A stretch of DNA of 64,000 bases from Dillenia suffruticosa (lineage: Eukaryota > Streptophyta > Magnoliopsida > Dilleniales > Dilleniaceae), in contig JAVTVX010000018.1 in assembly GCA_033439265.1 (NCBI GenBank), forward strand, positions 8,292,501 through 8,356,500, given 5' to 3'. The notes beneath the pieces are model-generated. The model did not search any database and had not been told where the DNA came from. It saw nothing but the letters and a program-made list of their open reading frames with translations. The translations under genes and the position numbers were made by a program. Below are positions 23,085 to 35,775 of the stretch, piece after piece (positions within the stretch are counted from its first letter, which is position 1; each line of letters opens with the position of its first letter).

Positions 23085-23896
23085 TGTCAACATAAGCAAT
23101 GAAGAAGTCAACATAAAACTCTCGAGTATGAATCCAAACTTCAAAAGTTAACTTGTCCAGCACAAAAGTCGACATAATGTTCTTGAGCAAATAAAAAAAA
23201 AAGCTTCAAAGGTCGACTTGAATAGAGTAAAAGTCAACATAAAGTTCTTAGATTTGAAGGAGCAATTCAAAATTTGATGTAATTCTCTGAAATGTCAATA
23301 GAAACACACCCAATGGAAAAAAATCAAAAATTTCAATAGGTGTTAAAGTGCATTAAATGCTCCCAACCACTTCCATTGTTCTTCTTTACCTTAAATCTTA
23401 TAAATACAACCTTCAGTGCCTTAAGAGAGGCTAGCTAATTGATCATAAACGTATCTCTTGCAATTTATATTAAATATAGCCATTAAAGTAGTAGTTGAGC
23501 ATCACTAAGTGTATTTCTTGAAGATTGATTCAATCCTTTATACACAACCTTTGTTTATTCTCTTGTGGGAGTGTTTAATTAAAAACAAAGTTGTATTCTC
23601 AATCTTGTGTATAAGATTTAGGGGAATTGTTGTGAAAAACACTTGTGAAGGTTGAACAAGTACCTTGCAATGCTAGTGTCATTGTACTAAATTCTTTTGA
23701 TATAGTAAATTTCAAACTCTAGGTGAAGTCTAAGAGTGAATATATACCAAAGAGGATGAAACCACTTTAAATTATTATGTACTAACTTTTCTTATTCTAT
23801 AAGATCCTTTCATTTTTGTCCAAAGTCTTGAAGTTGTTCAAAAAGGAACAAAAGAACCAATTCACCCCTTCTTGTTTCTCCATTAGTGTGTTTTCA
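23085..23896 (+). repeat. Copia B LTR (812 bp)
   Basis: Starts TGTCAACATAAGC and ends GTGTTTTCA; TG...CA with the PBS two bases after the end. It is preceded by AAAAAGGAGA (23,075-23,084), which looks like a polypurine tract. The border is set by these signals only, since the other LTR is missing. Confidence 0.6.
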
Positions 23897-23898
23897 AT

Positions 23899-23910
23899 TG
23901 GTATTAGAGC
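23899..23910 (+). promoter_or_regulatory. Copia B primer-binding site
   Basis: TGGTATTAGAGC, one change from TGGTATCAGAGC, complementary to the 3' part of initiator tRNA-Met as in plant copia elements. Confidence 0.85.
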
Positions 23911-23952
23911 AAGTCTCCTATTTTTTATCACAACCTAAGTGAAGAATTTGGG

Positions 23953-25330
23953 ATGGCTATCAATGGAGATGTAGTTCCTTCAAAGGCTTGTTCCACAAAT
24001 AAAGCTTATTTCTTCAAGGGTATTGGTTACAGCTATTGGAAGCAAAAAAGTGAGGAACTTTATTATCACAAATGATGAATACACTTGAGAGATTATCGAA
24101 CATGGTGTAAACATTCCCACTAAAATTGTACATGGCATTTAAATTCAGCAAGGAGAGATAACATATGAAGAAAGAAGGGCTTACAAGGCAAACTATAAGC
24201 CTATAAATTTATTTCATCTTGCTCTTAGTGTAAATGAGCACAATAGAGTTTCTATCTGTGTAATAACAAAAGGGACTTGGAATAAGAAAGAAACTATTTA
24301 TCAGGCTACATATCAAGTTAAAAAGATTAAAATTAATATTCTCACCCATAGTTATGAGTCATTCAAGATAAAAGAGAGAGTATATTACGTTCAACACCAA
24401 CACAACTAGCTTAGGCTTTGGGGCAAAATATATCCTGAATATGAACAAGTAGATTAATTGCGTAGATGCTTACCAAAGCCATGGGAACCTAAAACCACAA
24501 CTATAGAGGAAGCAAAAGATATAAACAAGTTGATGGTAAAGCAGGTGATATGATCCTTGACCACTTATAAGCTGAAGTTAAAGAATAAAGAAGGTGAGAG
24601 TAATATGGAAAAAAAGAGGTCAATGGCTTTAAAGGCTAGTGCTAGTGATGATTCTGATCGTAATGAAGAAATGACTTTTATTACAAAAAAGTTCAAAACA
24701 TTTCTCAAAAAGAATAACAATGGTAAAGGATTTAATAAAAAGAGAGATTTTTCCGAGGAAGAAGTTGAAAAGCAAAGTCAAATCAGATACTATGAATACA
24801 AGAAGGTTGGTCACATCAAAAGTAAGTGCCCCCAACTCAAAAAGCATGATAAGGGAAGTAAAAAACCCTAGCTGCTTGGAGTGATGAGGATGAAAACTCA
24901 AGTGATGGAGAGTTTTCAAAGGAGCAAACCAACCTATGCCTTATGGCCTTTAACACAATCAACTAGGAAAAGGTAAGTTCCCCTAACCTTCTTATTAAAA
25001 AACTAAAAAGAGTTTTGCTAGAATCACAAAAGGAGATTAAAAAGTTAAAAGCTAAAAACATGACTCTTAAAAGCATAGTTAGTAAACTTGATGAAAAGTA
25101 TGAAGAACTAAAGACAATGACAATTAAAAAAAAAAGATAATGAGAGCTTGAAAAATGAAGTAGAAGGCTTAAAAAAGAAAAGGTTAAGGTTTTAAAAGAA
25201 AAAAATAAAGCCCTTAAAATTGAACTTGAAAAGGAAAAGAAGAATTGCAGGGACCTTTCCCTGCATAAGGAAAGGTCAGATGTTATTCTAGGTGCTCAAA
25301 GGGTTGCATTTGACAAGGCAAGGATTGGGC
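23953..25330 (+). pseudogene. Copia B gag
   Basis: ATG at 23,953 opens with a short N-terminal region (FFKGIGYSYWKQK, compare F.G.NY..WK of copia gags) and meets a stop near 24,075. The knuckle at 24,788-24,829 reads YYEYKKVGHIKSKC: both first cysteines are tyrosine (TGT to TAT), while the H and last C remain. TNLCLMAF follows near 24,930 and a lysine/leucine/glutamate coiled coil occupies about 24,975-25,270. Several stops. The loss of two zinc ligands would disable RNA packaging. Confidence 0.8.
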
Positions 25331-25599
25331 ATAATCCTATGGTTCAACAAAAGAATGTTCAAAACGTTTTTAAAAGAAATTCATATAGAGTGGCCCTTAC
25401 CCTGGATGTTATTATCATTGTAAGTGGATTTGTTGTTAGACAATGTGCCATTAGAAATAACAAATGTCTTGATGTCAAGATAATATTGGTTCATAAAAGA
25501 ACATTGAACACTAACATTTCTAGACCCATGAAAATGAGTACCAAAAGTCAAAATTTGATTGCATCTTGTGTAGGTATGTTTTGAAGCAAAGGAATTCAA

Positions 25600-26600
25600 A
25601 GATAAAGACCTGTACTTGGATAATGGATGCTCAAAGCATATGACCAGTAGCATTACAAAATTCTCCATGCTATAGAAAACAAAGGAGATAAAATAACTTT
25701 TGGAGACAATTTCAAAGGAGAAGTGGTAGGCATTGGTAATATTGGTAAGTTTTCTGCTCAAATTTATCATGTGTTGTTTATTAAAGTATTTAATCATAGC
25801 TTGAATAGCATAAGCCAATTGTGTAATAAAAGATATAGACCTATCTTGGAGTCCAAAATATATGAAATAATTGGTATAGCAACTAATAAGATTAAATTTG
25901 TTAGCACAAGGCATGGAGATATGTACATGATTAATTTGAATACAATTGAAGGGTTTGATAATTCTTGTTTTGTAGCAATGAACAATGATTGTACTTGGTT
26001 TTGGAAAAGATGCCTTAGACATGCAGCATGGACTTGATTTCAAAATTTGTAAGGATGGACTTGGGGAGTCGTCCTCCTAAGATTAAATTTGAGAAAGACA
26101 AGGTATATATGTGAAGCATGCATGAAAGGTAAGCAAACAAAAAGTTCTTTCAAACCAAAGAATATTGTTTCTACATGTAGGCCATTACAAATTTTCACAT
26201 TAACTTATTTGGTTCTACAAGAACTCAAAGCATTGGAGGTAAACATTATGACTTTGTTATCAATGATAACTACTCACATTTTACTTGGCTTTTATTCCTT
26301 GTTAAGAAAGATGAAGCTGGTGAGAAAATCATAAAATTTTTCCCCAAAAAAATCAAATGCAAGAGTTTTGTGAACAAAGGTTTCAATATTTCTAGTATTA
26401 GAAGTAACCATGGGAAGGAATTTAAAAATAATTAAATGCAACAGTTTTGTACAGAAAATAAAATGTCTCATAATTTTTCAACATCTAGGACTCCTCAACA
26501 AAATGGTATTGTTGAAAGGAAGAATAGAAATCCTGAGGAGATACCTAGAACAATATTTTGAAAAAGGCCCCTGTGAACTTTACAAAAAATAAAAAGGAAA
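25600..26600 (+). pseudogene. Copia B protease and integrase
   Basis: Protease: YLDNGCSKHMTS (about 25,612-25,650), with D-N-G in place of D-S-G. Then GEVVGIGNIGKF...YHVLFI and the SISQLCN block (25,720-25,835). Integrase: zinc-binding CEACMKGKQ (about 26,110-26,137), a DNYSHFTWL block (about 26,265), SNHGKEFKNN where the second catalytic D is N (about 26,405), and PQQNGIVERKNR with the catalytic E retained (about 26,495-26,530). Stops and frame changes throughout. Confidence 0.8.
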
Positions 26601-26840
26601 ATATTTCTTATTTTCATGTTTTTGGATACAAATGCTTTGTTTTAAACAATAGAAAAATTCTTTTGGTAAGTTCAATACTAAAAGTGATGAAACTGTTTTC
26701 TTGGGTATCGTTTAATTAGAAAAGCATATAAGTTTTATAACAAAAGAATTATATATATTGAAAAATCTACACATGTTACACTTGATAAAGCTAACCCCTC
26801 TTCTGAGAGGAACATAACTCTTAATAAAAATGACACAGCT

Positions 26841-27191
26841 ATGCCATTTTTGAAAGAAAATCAAACTCCAAGTCAAGGTAAATATGACAAGGACAGGACT
26901 ACTTATGAGAAGAACATCCCAAACATTGATGAAGCATTCCAAGAGCATCTTGAAAATAAATTTCCAACACTCAAAAAGCATGTGGATAAGCAAAATATTC
27001 TCGAAAACAGAAAGGTTGGAGTAAAAATAGGGTCTTCAATGCAAAATGAGTGTAAATTTGTTGTTTTCATCTCCCAAATAGATGGTCATATCCAAGAAAC
27101 TGTTTTTGATGAGCAACTACATGATTTTGAAAATCTAAACTTCCCAAATCATGTTTTCAAATTCTTAAAAGCCTTATATGGTTTAAAATAA
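26841..27191 (+). pseudogene. Copia B internally deleted reverse transcriptase
   Basis: This 116-codon frame runs from the pre-RT block (KIGSSMQNECKFVVFISQI, about residues 61-79) straight into the late RT motif FPNHVFKFLKALYGLK. The W-x-x-A-M-x-x-E block, the first catalytic aspartate and the intervening ~90 or more residues are missing, so an internal deletion has joined the two in frame. The YVDD box and RNase H are also absent. Confidence 0.75.
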
Positions 27192-27229
27192 CCTCCCAGA
27201 TCCAAACTTTTAAATAGGGAAGGTGGACA

Positions 27230-28955
27230 CTATTGTAAATATTTCCAATTTTATTAAAATATTTCATGTATGTCCTAAAGACTATGTTCTTTTATGATAT
27301 CTCGATTTATGGACATTTACATTTCTTTTAATCAAGTTAATAAACATATTTATCCATGTATAAAATCTAATGGTTTGAGATATGTGACTTGTGTATGCGA
27401 TCGAGTTGATAGTGTATATAGAAGGTATAAGTCACAGTTACATCTAACTAAAGTAAATTATTCATAACTAATTGACAAAACTGGAAACTTAATCAAAATC
27501 TAAATTATAACTTGCGAGTCTTTAATTATGGTGATTGGGTCAAGGTTAAAATAGGGTCCAAACTCTATACTAGTTAGTGCAAGTGGCTAGCAGTGAACAA
27601 CACGCATAAAGTGATTTCCTAATATGTACTGAAATGAAAATTAGTATTTTATAGCTCTATATAATTTTTTCGCTCTTAATTTTGAGTATATGTGAATAAA
27701 TTTATGAATTCAGAGTTATATATTTTGATATATTATGAATGAGATTTTATATAGATCAAGAGTTTTATATGTTGGATATACAATTTTTATTAGTTAGTAC
27801 AAACACGCATAATAAAGAATCTATACCGACTTTGTCGGTTATCACCCTCTTGAGTATTCTAGTCATTTATCTGAAAATTGAAATCAGAGATATGATTTTG
27901 TATTGTATTGAAGGTTTTTTAGAGTTTGTCAAGTTTCATTTGTTATGGATGGGAGAATCAAGATATTAAATAATTGAGAAATTGATAGTAAATATATATA
28001 CATGTATATATTGTATGATCTCAATTATGAGTGTTATCTAGAGGGGTAGCATATAGAAATATATACAGATCAACAACAAAGTAATAAATGTTTATTTATT
28101 AATTTCTGTAAATTATACAGTATTTATTTTTTGAGTGCAATTCAAATTATTTTTGTGAAATTAATTATAATTAAAATAGTTTTAATATAGCTAGCAGATT
28201 AACAGATTATATTATAATTATTTATGGAATCAAAATAAATATGTCCTCAGTCTTTTCTCTACTATCAAAACTCAATCGATATTTATTATCTGCTCATATG
28301 GATTTATATTGATATTTGGATAATTTGAAACAAAGAATGATATAGAGAGAGTAATTTGGTACTAGTTTGTCATTGTAGAAAATTACATGGCCATTTTTGG
28401 AATTTTATAAAACTTTTTATCATGAATTGTAATTTTGAAATTATATGTCTTAATTTCTAGATTAGAAAAAAATTTCTCATGTTTTATAGTTGATTTTTGG
28501 AAAAGAGTTTTCAAACGTGTTTGAACAGTTTTTAATTAATTATTGTTAATTCTTTGTATTTAAAAAGTTATAATCTCTCTCTGGGGATAATTATTCATTA
28601 TTCAAATTTAAAACATCAGTTGGTTGACAATAAGAATTTCTAAGCACGCTACAACTCGAGCTTTATTCTGAGAAAGATATGAGAGCTGTATCTAGGGGTT
28701 AGAGAAGAAGATCTACGTAGAAAGTTTCATATGAAAGAATACAGATTTGTATCCCAGAGAAGAAATCGTGAGAGACCTGGTACTATGCAAATCTCGTTGG
28801 AAAAGCAAGCAAGAAGAAATTATTTTTAGTTTTTATGTTATTTAATTATTTGAAAATTATGTTTTAATACTTTATGCTTCATTATGTTTATTGTTCCGAT
28901 ACATTTTTGTTTTGAAAATGAAATAAAAATAACAATTTTTAATCTCAATACATCA
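27230..28955 (+). repeat. LTR of a third LTR element (element C)
   Basis: Ends ...CAATACATCA at 28,955 immediately before a PBS. The left border is uncertain (somewhere between 27,200 and 27,275, where copia B coding ends). Its last 400 bp have the untranslated-leader look of copia LTRs. A second copy was not found, so this may be a lone 5' LTR. No coding domain inside. Confidence 0.5.
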
Positions 28956-28957
28956 AT

Positions 28958-28970
28958 TGGTATCAAAGCC
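28958..28970 (+). promoter_or_regulatory. Primer-binding site of element C
   Basis: TGGTATCAAAGCC, one change from the plant copia PBS, directly after the LTR end. Confidence 0.75.
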
Positions 28971-29160
28971 ATGGTTATTTGGATTAAAAACATGATTTTC
29001 GTTTTTAATTAAAAAAAAAGAATTTTTTTAATTGAGTGTTTGATTATTTGTTTCAAAAAAACAAAAATAGCTTTTCAATTAAAAAATAGGGAAACAGATT
29101 GCGGGTTTGAAATGAACATGCAGGTTCTATAGAAATTGATCCCACCAAAAGCAATGGTGG
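28971..29160 (+). other. Leader of element C, interrupted by CACTA-1
   Basis: AT-rich leader ending GCAATGGTGG-TTA. It continues on the far side of the CACTA element as TTA-CAACCACCATGGC at 47,083. No coding domain. Confidence 0.5.
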
Positions 29161-29163
29161 TTA
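29161..29163. repeat. TSD TTA of CACTA-1, left
   Basis: TTA precedes CACTACAACC and is repeated after the right end at 47,083-47,085. Confidence 0.75.
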
Positions 29164-29384
29164 CACTACAACCGAAATGGCATATGGAGACGGACGAAAA
29201 CCGTGAGGAAAAAATGGTAAAACCGTTGATAAAGTATTCTCCGACGGATAGAGTTTCAATTGTGTATAAAGGGGGTCGGGATAGACCTATGTCAACACTT
29301 GTCATGACCATTGGAGTATGTTAAATTTCCGAATGGTTAGAAAAGTGTAGGTAAAAATCGATATTATATCATCAGTTGTAAAGA

Positions 29385-30235
29385 GTGAGTAAAATTACAA
29401 TTTTTATCGTCACTTGTAAAGGGTTAGTAAATATTACTAATTTTGTTGTCAGTCATTGTGTTGTAAATATTACTACCTTTATTGTCGTTTACAGAAGTAT
29501 TAGGTTAGTAAATGTTACATTTTTATTGTCGCTTACAGAGTTATTGGTCAGTAAATATTACTACCTTTACTATCGCTTACAGAATTATTGGGTTAGTAAA
29601 TGTTACTACTTTTATTATCGCTTACAGATTTATTGGTTAGTAAATGCTACTATCTTTACTATCGCTTACAAAATTGTTAGGTTAGTAAATGTTACTACTT
29701 TTATTGTAGTTTATAGAGTTATTAGTTAGTAAATATTACTACCTTTACTATCACTTACAGAATTATTGGGTTAGTAAATGTTACTACCTTTATTGTCGGT
29801 TACAGAATTATTGGGTTAGTAAATGTTACTACATTTATTGTTGAAGGGATAGTAAATATTACTACTTTTAGTGTCGCTTTTGTTTGTGAGTAAATTTTAC
29901 TACTTTTATTATCATTTAGGATATGTAGTTAAAGAGTTGTTATACTTATTATCAGCAACCAAATATTACTATTCTTTTGGTCGGTTATCACAAGGTTAGT
30001 AAATGTTAGGATATGTTAACACAAATATTACTACTTTATCGTTAAAATATTACTACTTTATTCTCAAGAAATGTTACAATTGTAGGTTAGAAAAGAGTTA
30101 GAAAAATTATAAATACCGTATCTTAAGAAATGAAGTACCTTTTATAGTATCATGGAATATACATGATAATGTTACAAACATATTACAAAAGAAAGAATGT
30201 TACAGACATATTACAGGAGAAAGAATGTTACAGAC
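29385..30235 (+). repeat. CACTA-1 left subterminal array
   Basis: About eleven copies of a ~46-bp unit containing TTAGTAAATRTTACTAC, then TTTATTRTCG and CTTACAGA.TTATTGGG. The core TAGTAAATGTTACTA is a near-palindrome. In this superfamily subterminal arrays are the binding sites of the TNPA-type protein. The array is cut at 30,235 by the nested copia and resumes at 37,993. Confidence 0.85.
30231..30235. repeat. TSD CAGAC of copia-N, left
   Basis: CAGAC directly before the LTR; identical to 37,988-37,992. Confidence 0.9.
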
Positions 30236-30611
30236 TGAAAGCATTCTCTTATGCATTTACAGCGAAATAAATGTTTAATGTCCCAAGATTTAGGGTCGGA
30301 TCACTAACCTTTTCGATATACGGGTCCGAAAAATGTCACCAATGGATCAATCTCCTTTTTCATTCACAATCCAAGAGCCTTTTTCATGCAATGGAATTAT
30401 GGTGTAGATCTATCTTCTTCCTCACAATTTTCTTATTCTCTCTCAACCTTCAAGAGCACCATGGATGGGATGGATGGTTATTAGGGAGTTGGAGTTGGTT
30501 TTTCTCTTAAAAAATCACTCCCTCCATTCCCTCCTTTTGAAAATTCAAAAGGGAAATGGGTTTGGGTTAAACCCACATGGGCGACCCGACCCGGTATCCC
30601 CATAACTTACA
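30236..30611 (-). repeat. Copia-N 3' LTR
   Basis: On the minus strand starts TGTAAGTTATGGGG and ends GAGAATGCTTTCA. Matches 37,612-37,987 with the same length (376 bp). Confidence 0.95.
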
Positions 30612-30624
30612 TCTCCCACTCGCA
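30612..30624 (-). other. Copia-N polypurine tract
   Basis: The minus strand reads TGCGAGTGGGAGA immediately before the 3' LTR start TGTAAG. Confidence 0.7.
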
Positions 30625-31696
30625 CATGAGGGTTAGACCTACATTTTGCTCAATCACTTCCATATACCATCGATTTCATATAGACAAATGGATCGTGTGA
30701 TCAATGAATACATCAAGAGCTCATAGCTACACACCGTTTAAGGATATATAGCAGCTCAAGATCTAATACTATGAGGACATCAAGTCTCGCTATACCCCAG
30801 ACCTCTTTTTACTATATACAGAGTCACTGTACCCCTTATCCCTCTATTAACGAACGAGAGCATACTTGACTCATCTCAACTATGCATTCACAATTATGTT
30901 TCAGAATATCAAGTTAAAAACATAACTGGCCAGTTTGTGAATACAAAAATTACGTACAAACTTTAAGACAGTCTTCCTTTCGCACTACTATCTTTCCACT
31001 TCATTTTACTTGCTTTCCTAGTCATGCACCGCAAAACCGAATCAAGTATGATCTATTGGTTACATACTAAAGTAGCAACACTAAAATAAACTTTCAAGAA
31101 ACAGGAGAAAGTCTTAAAGGTATTAAATGAGGTTAATTACAAACCTCTGGGTCTCACATAATGAGATAGAGGGATTTATCAACTCATTACCCATAGGGTC
31201 ACTGAAAGCACACGTGGTATGAATACGTGCTATGATACCTTTTCTATTTATTTAGAAGCGTATGTCTATTTCAAAATTATAATACATCGTACAGGTTTTA
31301 GTCCAAGTATATCACGATACTGACTTGATTCTCTCTTCTTATAAATCCTCCAAAAAATCACTTTTCCAAGAGAGAACCACACCTGACTTCTAGACAAGTG
31401 TAATGGATTGTGCGAAATCCATTTCGATTATCAAATAAGTAAATATCAACGATAATCTCATCTTAGTTATGTACTAAGGTGGCTAATTTATGTTAATTAT
31501 CCAAAATTAACATTGTCTCATCTCTACATATCACATAGATATTAGAGGCGATTGCTTGTGTGAGAGAGCCAATCTTCCAAACTTGTCCGACATACTTTTT
31601 AATCAAGACATAAGAACTCGCAAATGCAAACAAATTCAAATGTCATATAATAATGAGCATTACATCACGTTCATTACTTATACATACAATTACACT
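30625..31696 (-). other. Copia-N 3' untranslated region
   Basis: About 1.07 kb between the RNase H stop (31,697) and the polypurine tract, with no domain. Two short plus-strand ORFs near 31.6 kb are antisense shadows of pol. Confidence 0.6.
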
Positions 31697-34600
31697 CTAC
31701 GCAATTCTAGAGATTTTTACATGTTTCAGAAATACATCTCTAAGTATCGGTTTCGTAAATGGATCAGCCACCATTAAATGCGTAGATAAATACTTCAATG
31801 TCACCTCTCTCTTTTCAACAATGTCTCGAATAAAGTTGAATTTCGTATCAATGTGTTTGGTTTTCCCATGATATTTGGAATCTCTTATATAAGTGATAGC
31901 TGATTGACTATCACAATAAATTGTTACAGCTCCCACTGTGTTGCTTACGATCCCTAAATGTTGTAAAAACCGTTTTAACCAAACACACTCCTGAACTACT
32001 GAAACACAAGCTACAAACTCTGCTTCCATCGTCGACAGTGATACACATGTTTGTTTCTTACTTCTCCAAGAGATGGCGTCTTTATTTAGCAAGAAAACAT
32101 AACCTGAGGTGGACTTACGTTCATCTAAGTTACTACCCCAATCAGCATCTGTGTATCCGCTCAATAACAAGTCATTTCCTTGATAACAAAGGGAATAATT
32201 CACAATTCCTTTCAGATATCTTAGAATCCTCTTCACAGCTGTCCAGTGACCTTTACCTGGATTGGATTGATACCTGCTGACCAAACCCACGGTATAGCAG
32301 ATGTCAGGGCAAGTACGCATCATAGCGTACACAGACTCCCAACAGCGCTGGAATACGGTACTTTTGACATCTCATGTTTTTCTTCAGCGGTCTTTGGGCA
32401 CATTGCTAAACTTAAACCTTCGCCTTTAGCCACAGGAGTATCAATAGGTTTACAGCTATCCATCCTAAATCGTTCCAAAATCTTTTTAATATAAGATTCT
32501 TGAGATAAGGCTAACAATCTCTTAGAACGATCTCTGTGGATTTTAACACCCAGTATGTACTCTGCTTCACCCATGTTCTGAATATCAAAAGCTTCATTTC
32601 AAAATTTGATGATAACCAACTTTTGATATTCAGAACATACTCCATATCATTTCTGGCTAACAATATGTCATCGACATATAGACTTAGAATTACAAACTTA
32701 TCATTGGACTTTTTCACGTAAACACAATGGTTTTCGTCTATCATTACGAAGTCGTAAGAGATTACGGATCTATGAAATTTCAAATATCATTATCTTAAAG
32801 ACTGTTTGAGGCCATAAATTGATCTATTCAATTTACAAACTTTGTTTTTTGACCTTTTACTATGAAACCTACTGATTGTTCCATGTAGATTTCTTCTTTA
32901 AGTTCTCCGTTGAGAAACACAGTCTTCATATCCATTTGATATAATTCTAAATATAAATTGGCTACAATAGCTAACAATAGGCGAATAGAGGCAAATCTCA
33001 CTACTGGTGAAAATGTTTCTTCATAATCAATACCCTCTTGCTGGGTATAACCTTTTGCCACCAACCGAGATTTGTACCTCTCAATTGTTCCATCAGCTTT
33101 AAGTTTAACCTTAAGAACCCATTTGTTCCCAATAGGTTTGCGCCCAGGTGGAAGATCAACCAGTTCCCAAACATAGTTGGAACCCATCGACTCTATTTCT
33201 TCCTCCATTGCTTTTATCCACTCATTCTTGGCAGGACAAGATAAAGCCTCGTTTATATTTTTCGCCTCATCCTCGTCTTGTGGAGAAATGATAAAAGTGT
33301 GCCCTTCAATTTTGTAATGACGTTTGGGCACACCTTTCCTAGTACTTTTCCGAATTGACGATTCAGTTAGATCGTTAGAATTTGAATCCCTCCCACTGGG
33401 ATTATCTAGGGATTCAACTTCTCATAGTTCCCTTGATCCATCCTGCACGGAACCATCATTTGAATTATTTAATTCAAACAAAGGTTCTCCTTTTGTTATA
33501 TCACATTTACTAGGAAAATCATTTTCCAAAAATGTCACATTTCGTGATTTAATTTCGGTTACAGTACCATCTTCTCTTTCACCGATGAACACATAACCTT
33601 TTGACTGATGAGAATATCTAATAAAGATACATTTCTTCCCCCGGGGACCAAGCTTTCCAAATTTATTAGAAGGGTCATGAACATATATTGCCGATCCCCA
33701 AGGTCTAAGATCAGTCAGACTTGGTGTCCTACCAGTCCAAAGTTCATACGGTGTTGTGGGTACTGTTTTTGAAGGCACTCTATTTAAGATATAGGTCGCA
33801 GTTAACAATACATCTCCCTAAAAGGAAATTGGCAAGTTAGCCTGCGCCATCATAGATCTCGTCATTTCCAACAACGTCCTATTCCTTCTCTCAGCAACAC
33901 CATTCTGTTGAGGTGTGTGGGGAATAGTCAATTGTCTAATTATTCCTTTTTCATTACACAGATCATTGAACTGATCTGATAGATATTCACGCCCTCGATC
34001 TGTCCTTAAAGCTTTAATCATTTTATCCATTTGATTCTCCACTTCATTCATATAATGTCGAAAACACTCAAGTGCTTCAGACTTGTGAGTAATCAAATAG
34101 ACATGACCAAAACGCATGAAATCATCAATAAAAGTAATGAAATATGACACTCTATGCCTAGCCTTCACATTCATTGGATCACAAATGTCAGAGTGAACCA
34201 ATTGTAATGGAAGTTCAGCCCTCACGGCTTTTCCAAAAGGTTTTCGAGTCATCTTCTCGGCAAGATAATATTCACAATTTGGTAAATCAACTTTAGTAAG
34301 CGAACCCAATAGTCATGCTTTCAGAAGTCGATTCATCCTATCCTGCCCTATGTGACCAAGTCTAGCATGCCATACTTTGTCATCTATATTAGCATTACTA
34401 GAAGAACAAACATTTAACGAAATATAATGATCAGTATAACAGTTAAACATTTGTCTGTCACAATCTAAAGTAAGAAATCTATTTAATAGATGTCCAGTAC
34501 CATAAAACACACCACTATTATAAATACAAACCCTATCACGAGCAAAGTTCAAGTCATAGCCTAGTTTAAGAAGAACAATAATAGAGACTAAATTTCGTCG

Positions 34601-34750
34601 AATTTTCGGTGCAAAGAGAACATCATGTAAGATTAGAGTTTGGCCACTTCGTAACTCCAGTTTGCAAGTGCCAATCCCTTTGACTTCTACTCTTCTATTG
34701 TTTCCTACGTATATCTATCTTGCACCAGGAGGAACTCGACAAAAGTCCAC
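31697..34750 (-). pseudogene. Copia-N pol (protease end, integrase, RT, RNase H)
   Basis: Integrase (34,309-33,818): D in LVHSDICDP, D in ALRTDRGREYL, E in PQQNGVAERRNR. RT (33,331-32,511): NEWIKAMEEEIESM, RLVAKGYTQQEGIDYEETF, YQMDMKTVFLNGELKEE, then the intact catalytic box YVDDI near 32,660. RNase H (32,332-31,697): YTDADWGSN, STSGYVF, TMEAEF, DSQSAI and HIDTKFNFIRD, ending in a proper stop. Breaks are few: in-frame stops near 34,312, 33,814 (W to stop in FWGD) and 33,420, a Q-W to two-stop change near 32,790, and frameshifts near 32,550 and 32,325. The RNase H style recalls TAR/Tork-type copia; the clade is not certain. Confidence 0.93.
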
Positions 34751-35775
34751 GAACGCTTCTCGATCTCTCGTCACATGGTCTGTTGCTCCTGAATCTATAA
34801 TCCACACAGGAGATGATTCAGAAAGTAAAACAGTGCTAGAGACATATATAACACTTAGAGAAGCGTTACAAGGTGCTACCTTTTTCGGCTCGGGACATTC
34901 TCGAGCGAAATGACCAAGAGCTTTGCAATTGTAGCACTTCAATTTGCTCTTATCCTTCTTTTTCCAAAACCGTTTGCGCTTGTTCTTGCGGTTGGAATTG
35001 CTCTTCTTAAACCCTTCCGCAATGTCCTTCCCTTTCTTGCCCTTGTTCTTGTTCCCTTTCCGTTTAAAACCCGTAACTTTCTGAGAACTTGACTCAGCTA
35101 CAAAAGGCATTAGAAATCGATTTTGCAGCACCAAGCTGTTCATCTTCGAGTTCTACGTGGCGAGCAGCATTAGCGAAAGTCTTAATGTTATCATTGTGAG
35201 TCAAATTGACCTTCAAGTGCTCCCATTGGTCTGGAAGGGATCGGATTAAAGCTTGAACCTATTGCTCATTAGATAAAACATGACCTACTGACTTCAATTC
35301 CCTTATCATGTTTGACATAGTTCTGAGGTGTAGTTTGATATTGTGATCAGACTTCTTTTTGTACGTGTCAAACTTGATAGTCAACTGCCTCAGACGGGTC
35401 ACACTGGTACCTCCTACTTCTCTCTGAGTATACCCATATGTCATGAGCAGTAGGGAATTGCTCACATTCATGTATGAGATCATCAACTACAGAACTAACC
35501 AGAATGCCACGTGCAGTGGAATTTTTCTTCTTTCACACCTGGTAAGCTTCTTGATCTCTTATCTGTTGAGCAGTGTTTCCAATTCCAGGGTCTTGCATGA
35601 TATGGTTAATACCCTCCAAGGCATCCTGCTCTTCCAGCACATACCATATCTTGTGGCGCCAAATGTCATAATTGTCGCCATTAAACTTATCACGTTTATT
35701 CAAATCTGCTATTATTGATTTCGATACCATGATCTGGGTTTTCAAAGAGAGATTATTATAAGTATTCATGCTCAT
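34700..35775 (-). pseudogene. Copia-N gag and protease
   Basis: Gag starts near 35,730-35,775 with MVSKSIIADLNKRDKF and GDNYDIWRHKI, the usual copia gag N-terminus. RQLTIKFDTYKKKSDHNI and RELKSVGHVLSNEQ (35,380-35,260) form the middle. The zinc knuckle CYNCKALGHFAREC (about 34,945-34,900) is perfect CCHC, preceded by a K/R-rich stretch. The protease WIIDSGATDHVTRD (about 34,800-34,760) keeps its D-S-G. Frameshifts lie near 35,530, 35,440 and 35,260. Gag and pol appear to have been one frame originally. Confidence 0.88.

Larger units (their letters stand above)
23070..27230 (+). mobile_element. Copia element B: plus-strand copia, truncated in RT
   Basis: LTR at 23,085-23,896, PBS at 23,899-23,910, gag from 23,953, protease near 25,610, integrase 26,089-26,560, and a shortened RT ending at the ALYGLK motif (27,172-27,189). 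The gag (knuckle then coiled coil, TNLCLMAF) is close in style to copia A, so it is probably the same broad clade in the opposite orientation. No 3' LTR is found; the element stops near 27,200-27,230 against the next LTR. Confidence 0.8.

Noticed and set aside
25381-26043. 220-codon minus-strand ORF
   Set aside because: It lies antisense to copia B protease/integrase, whose plus-strand motifs are clear; a shadow frame.
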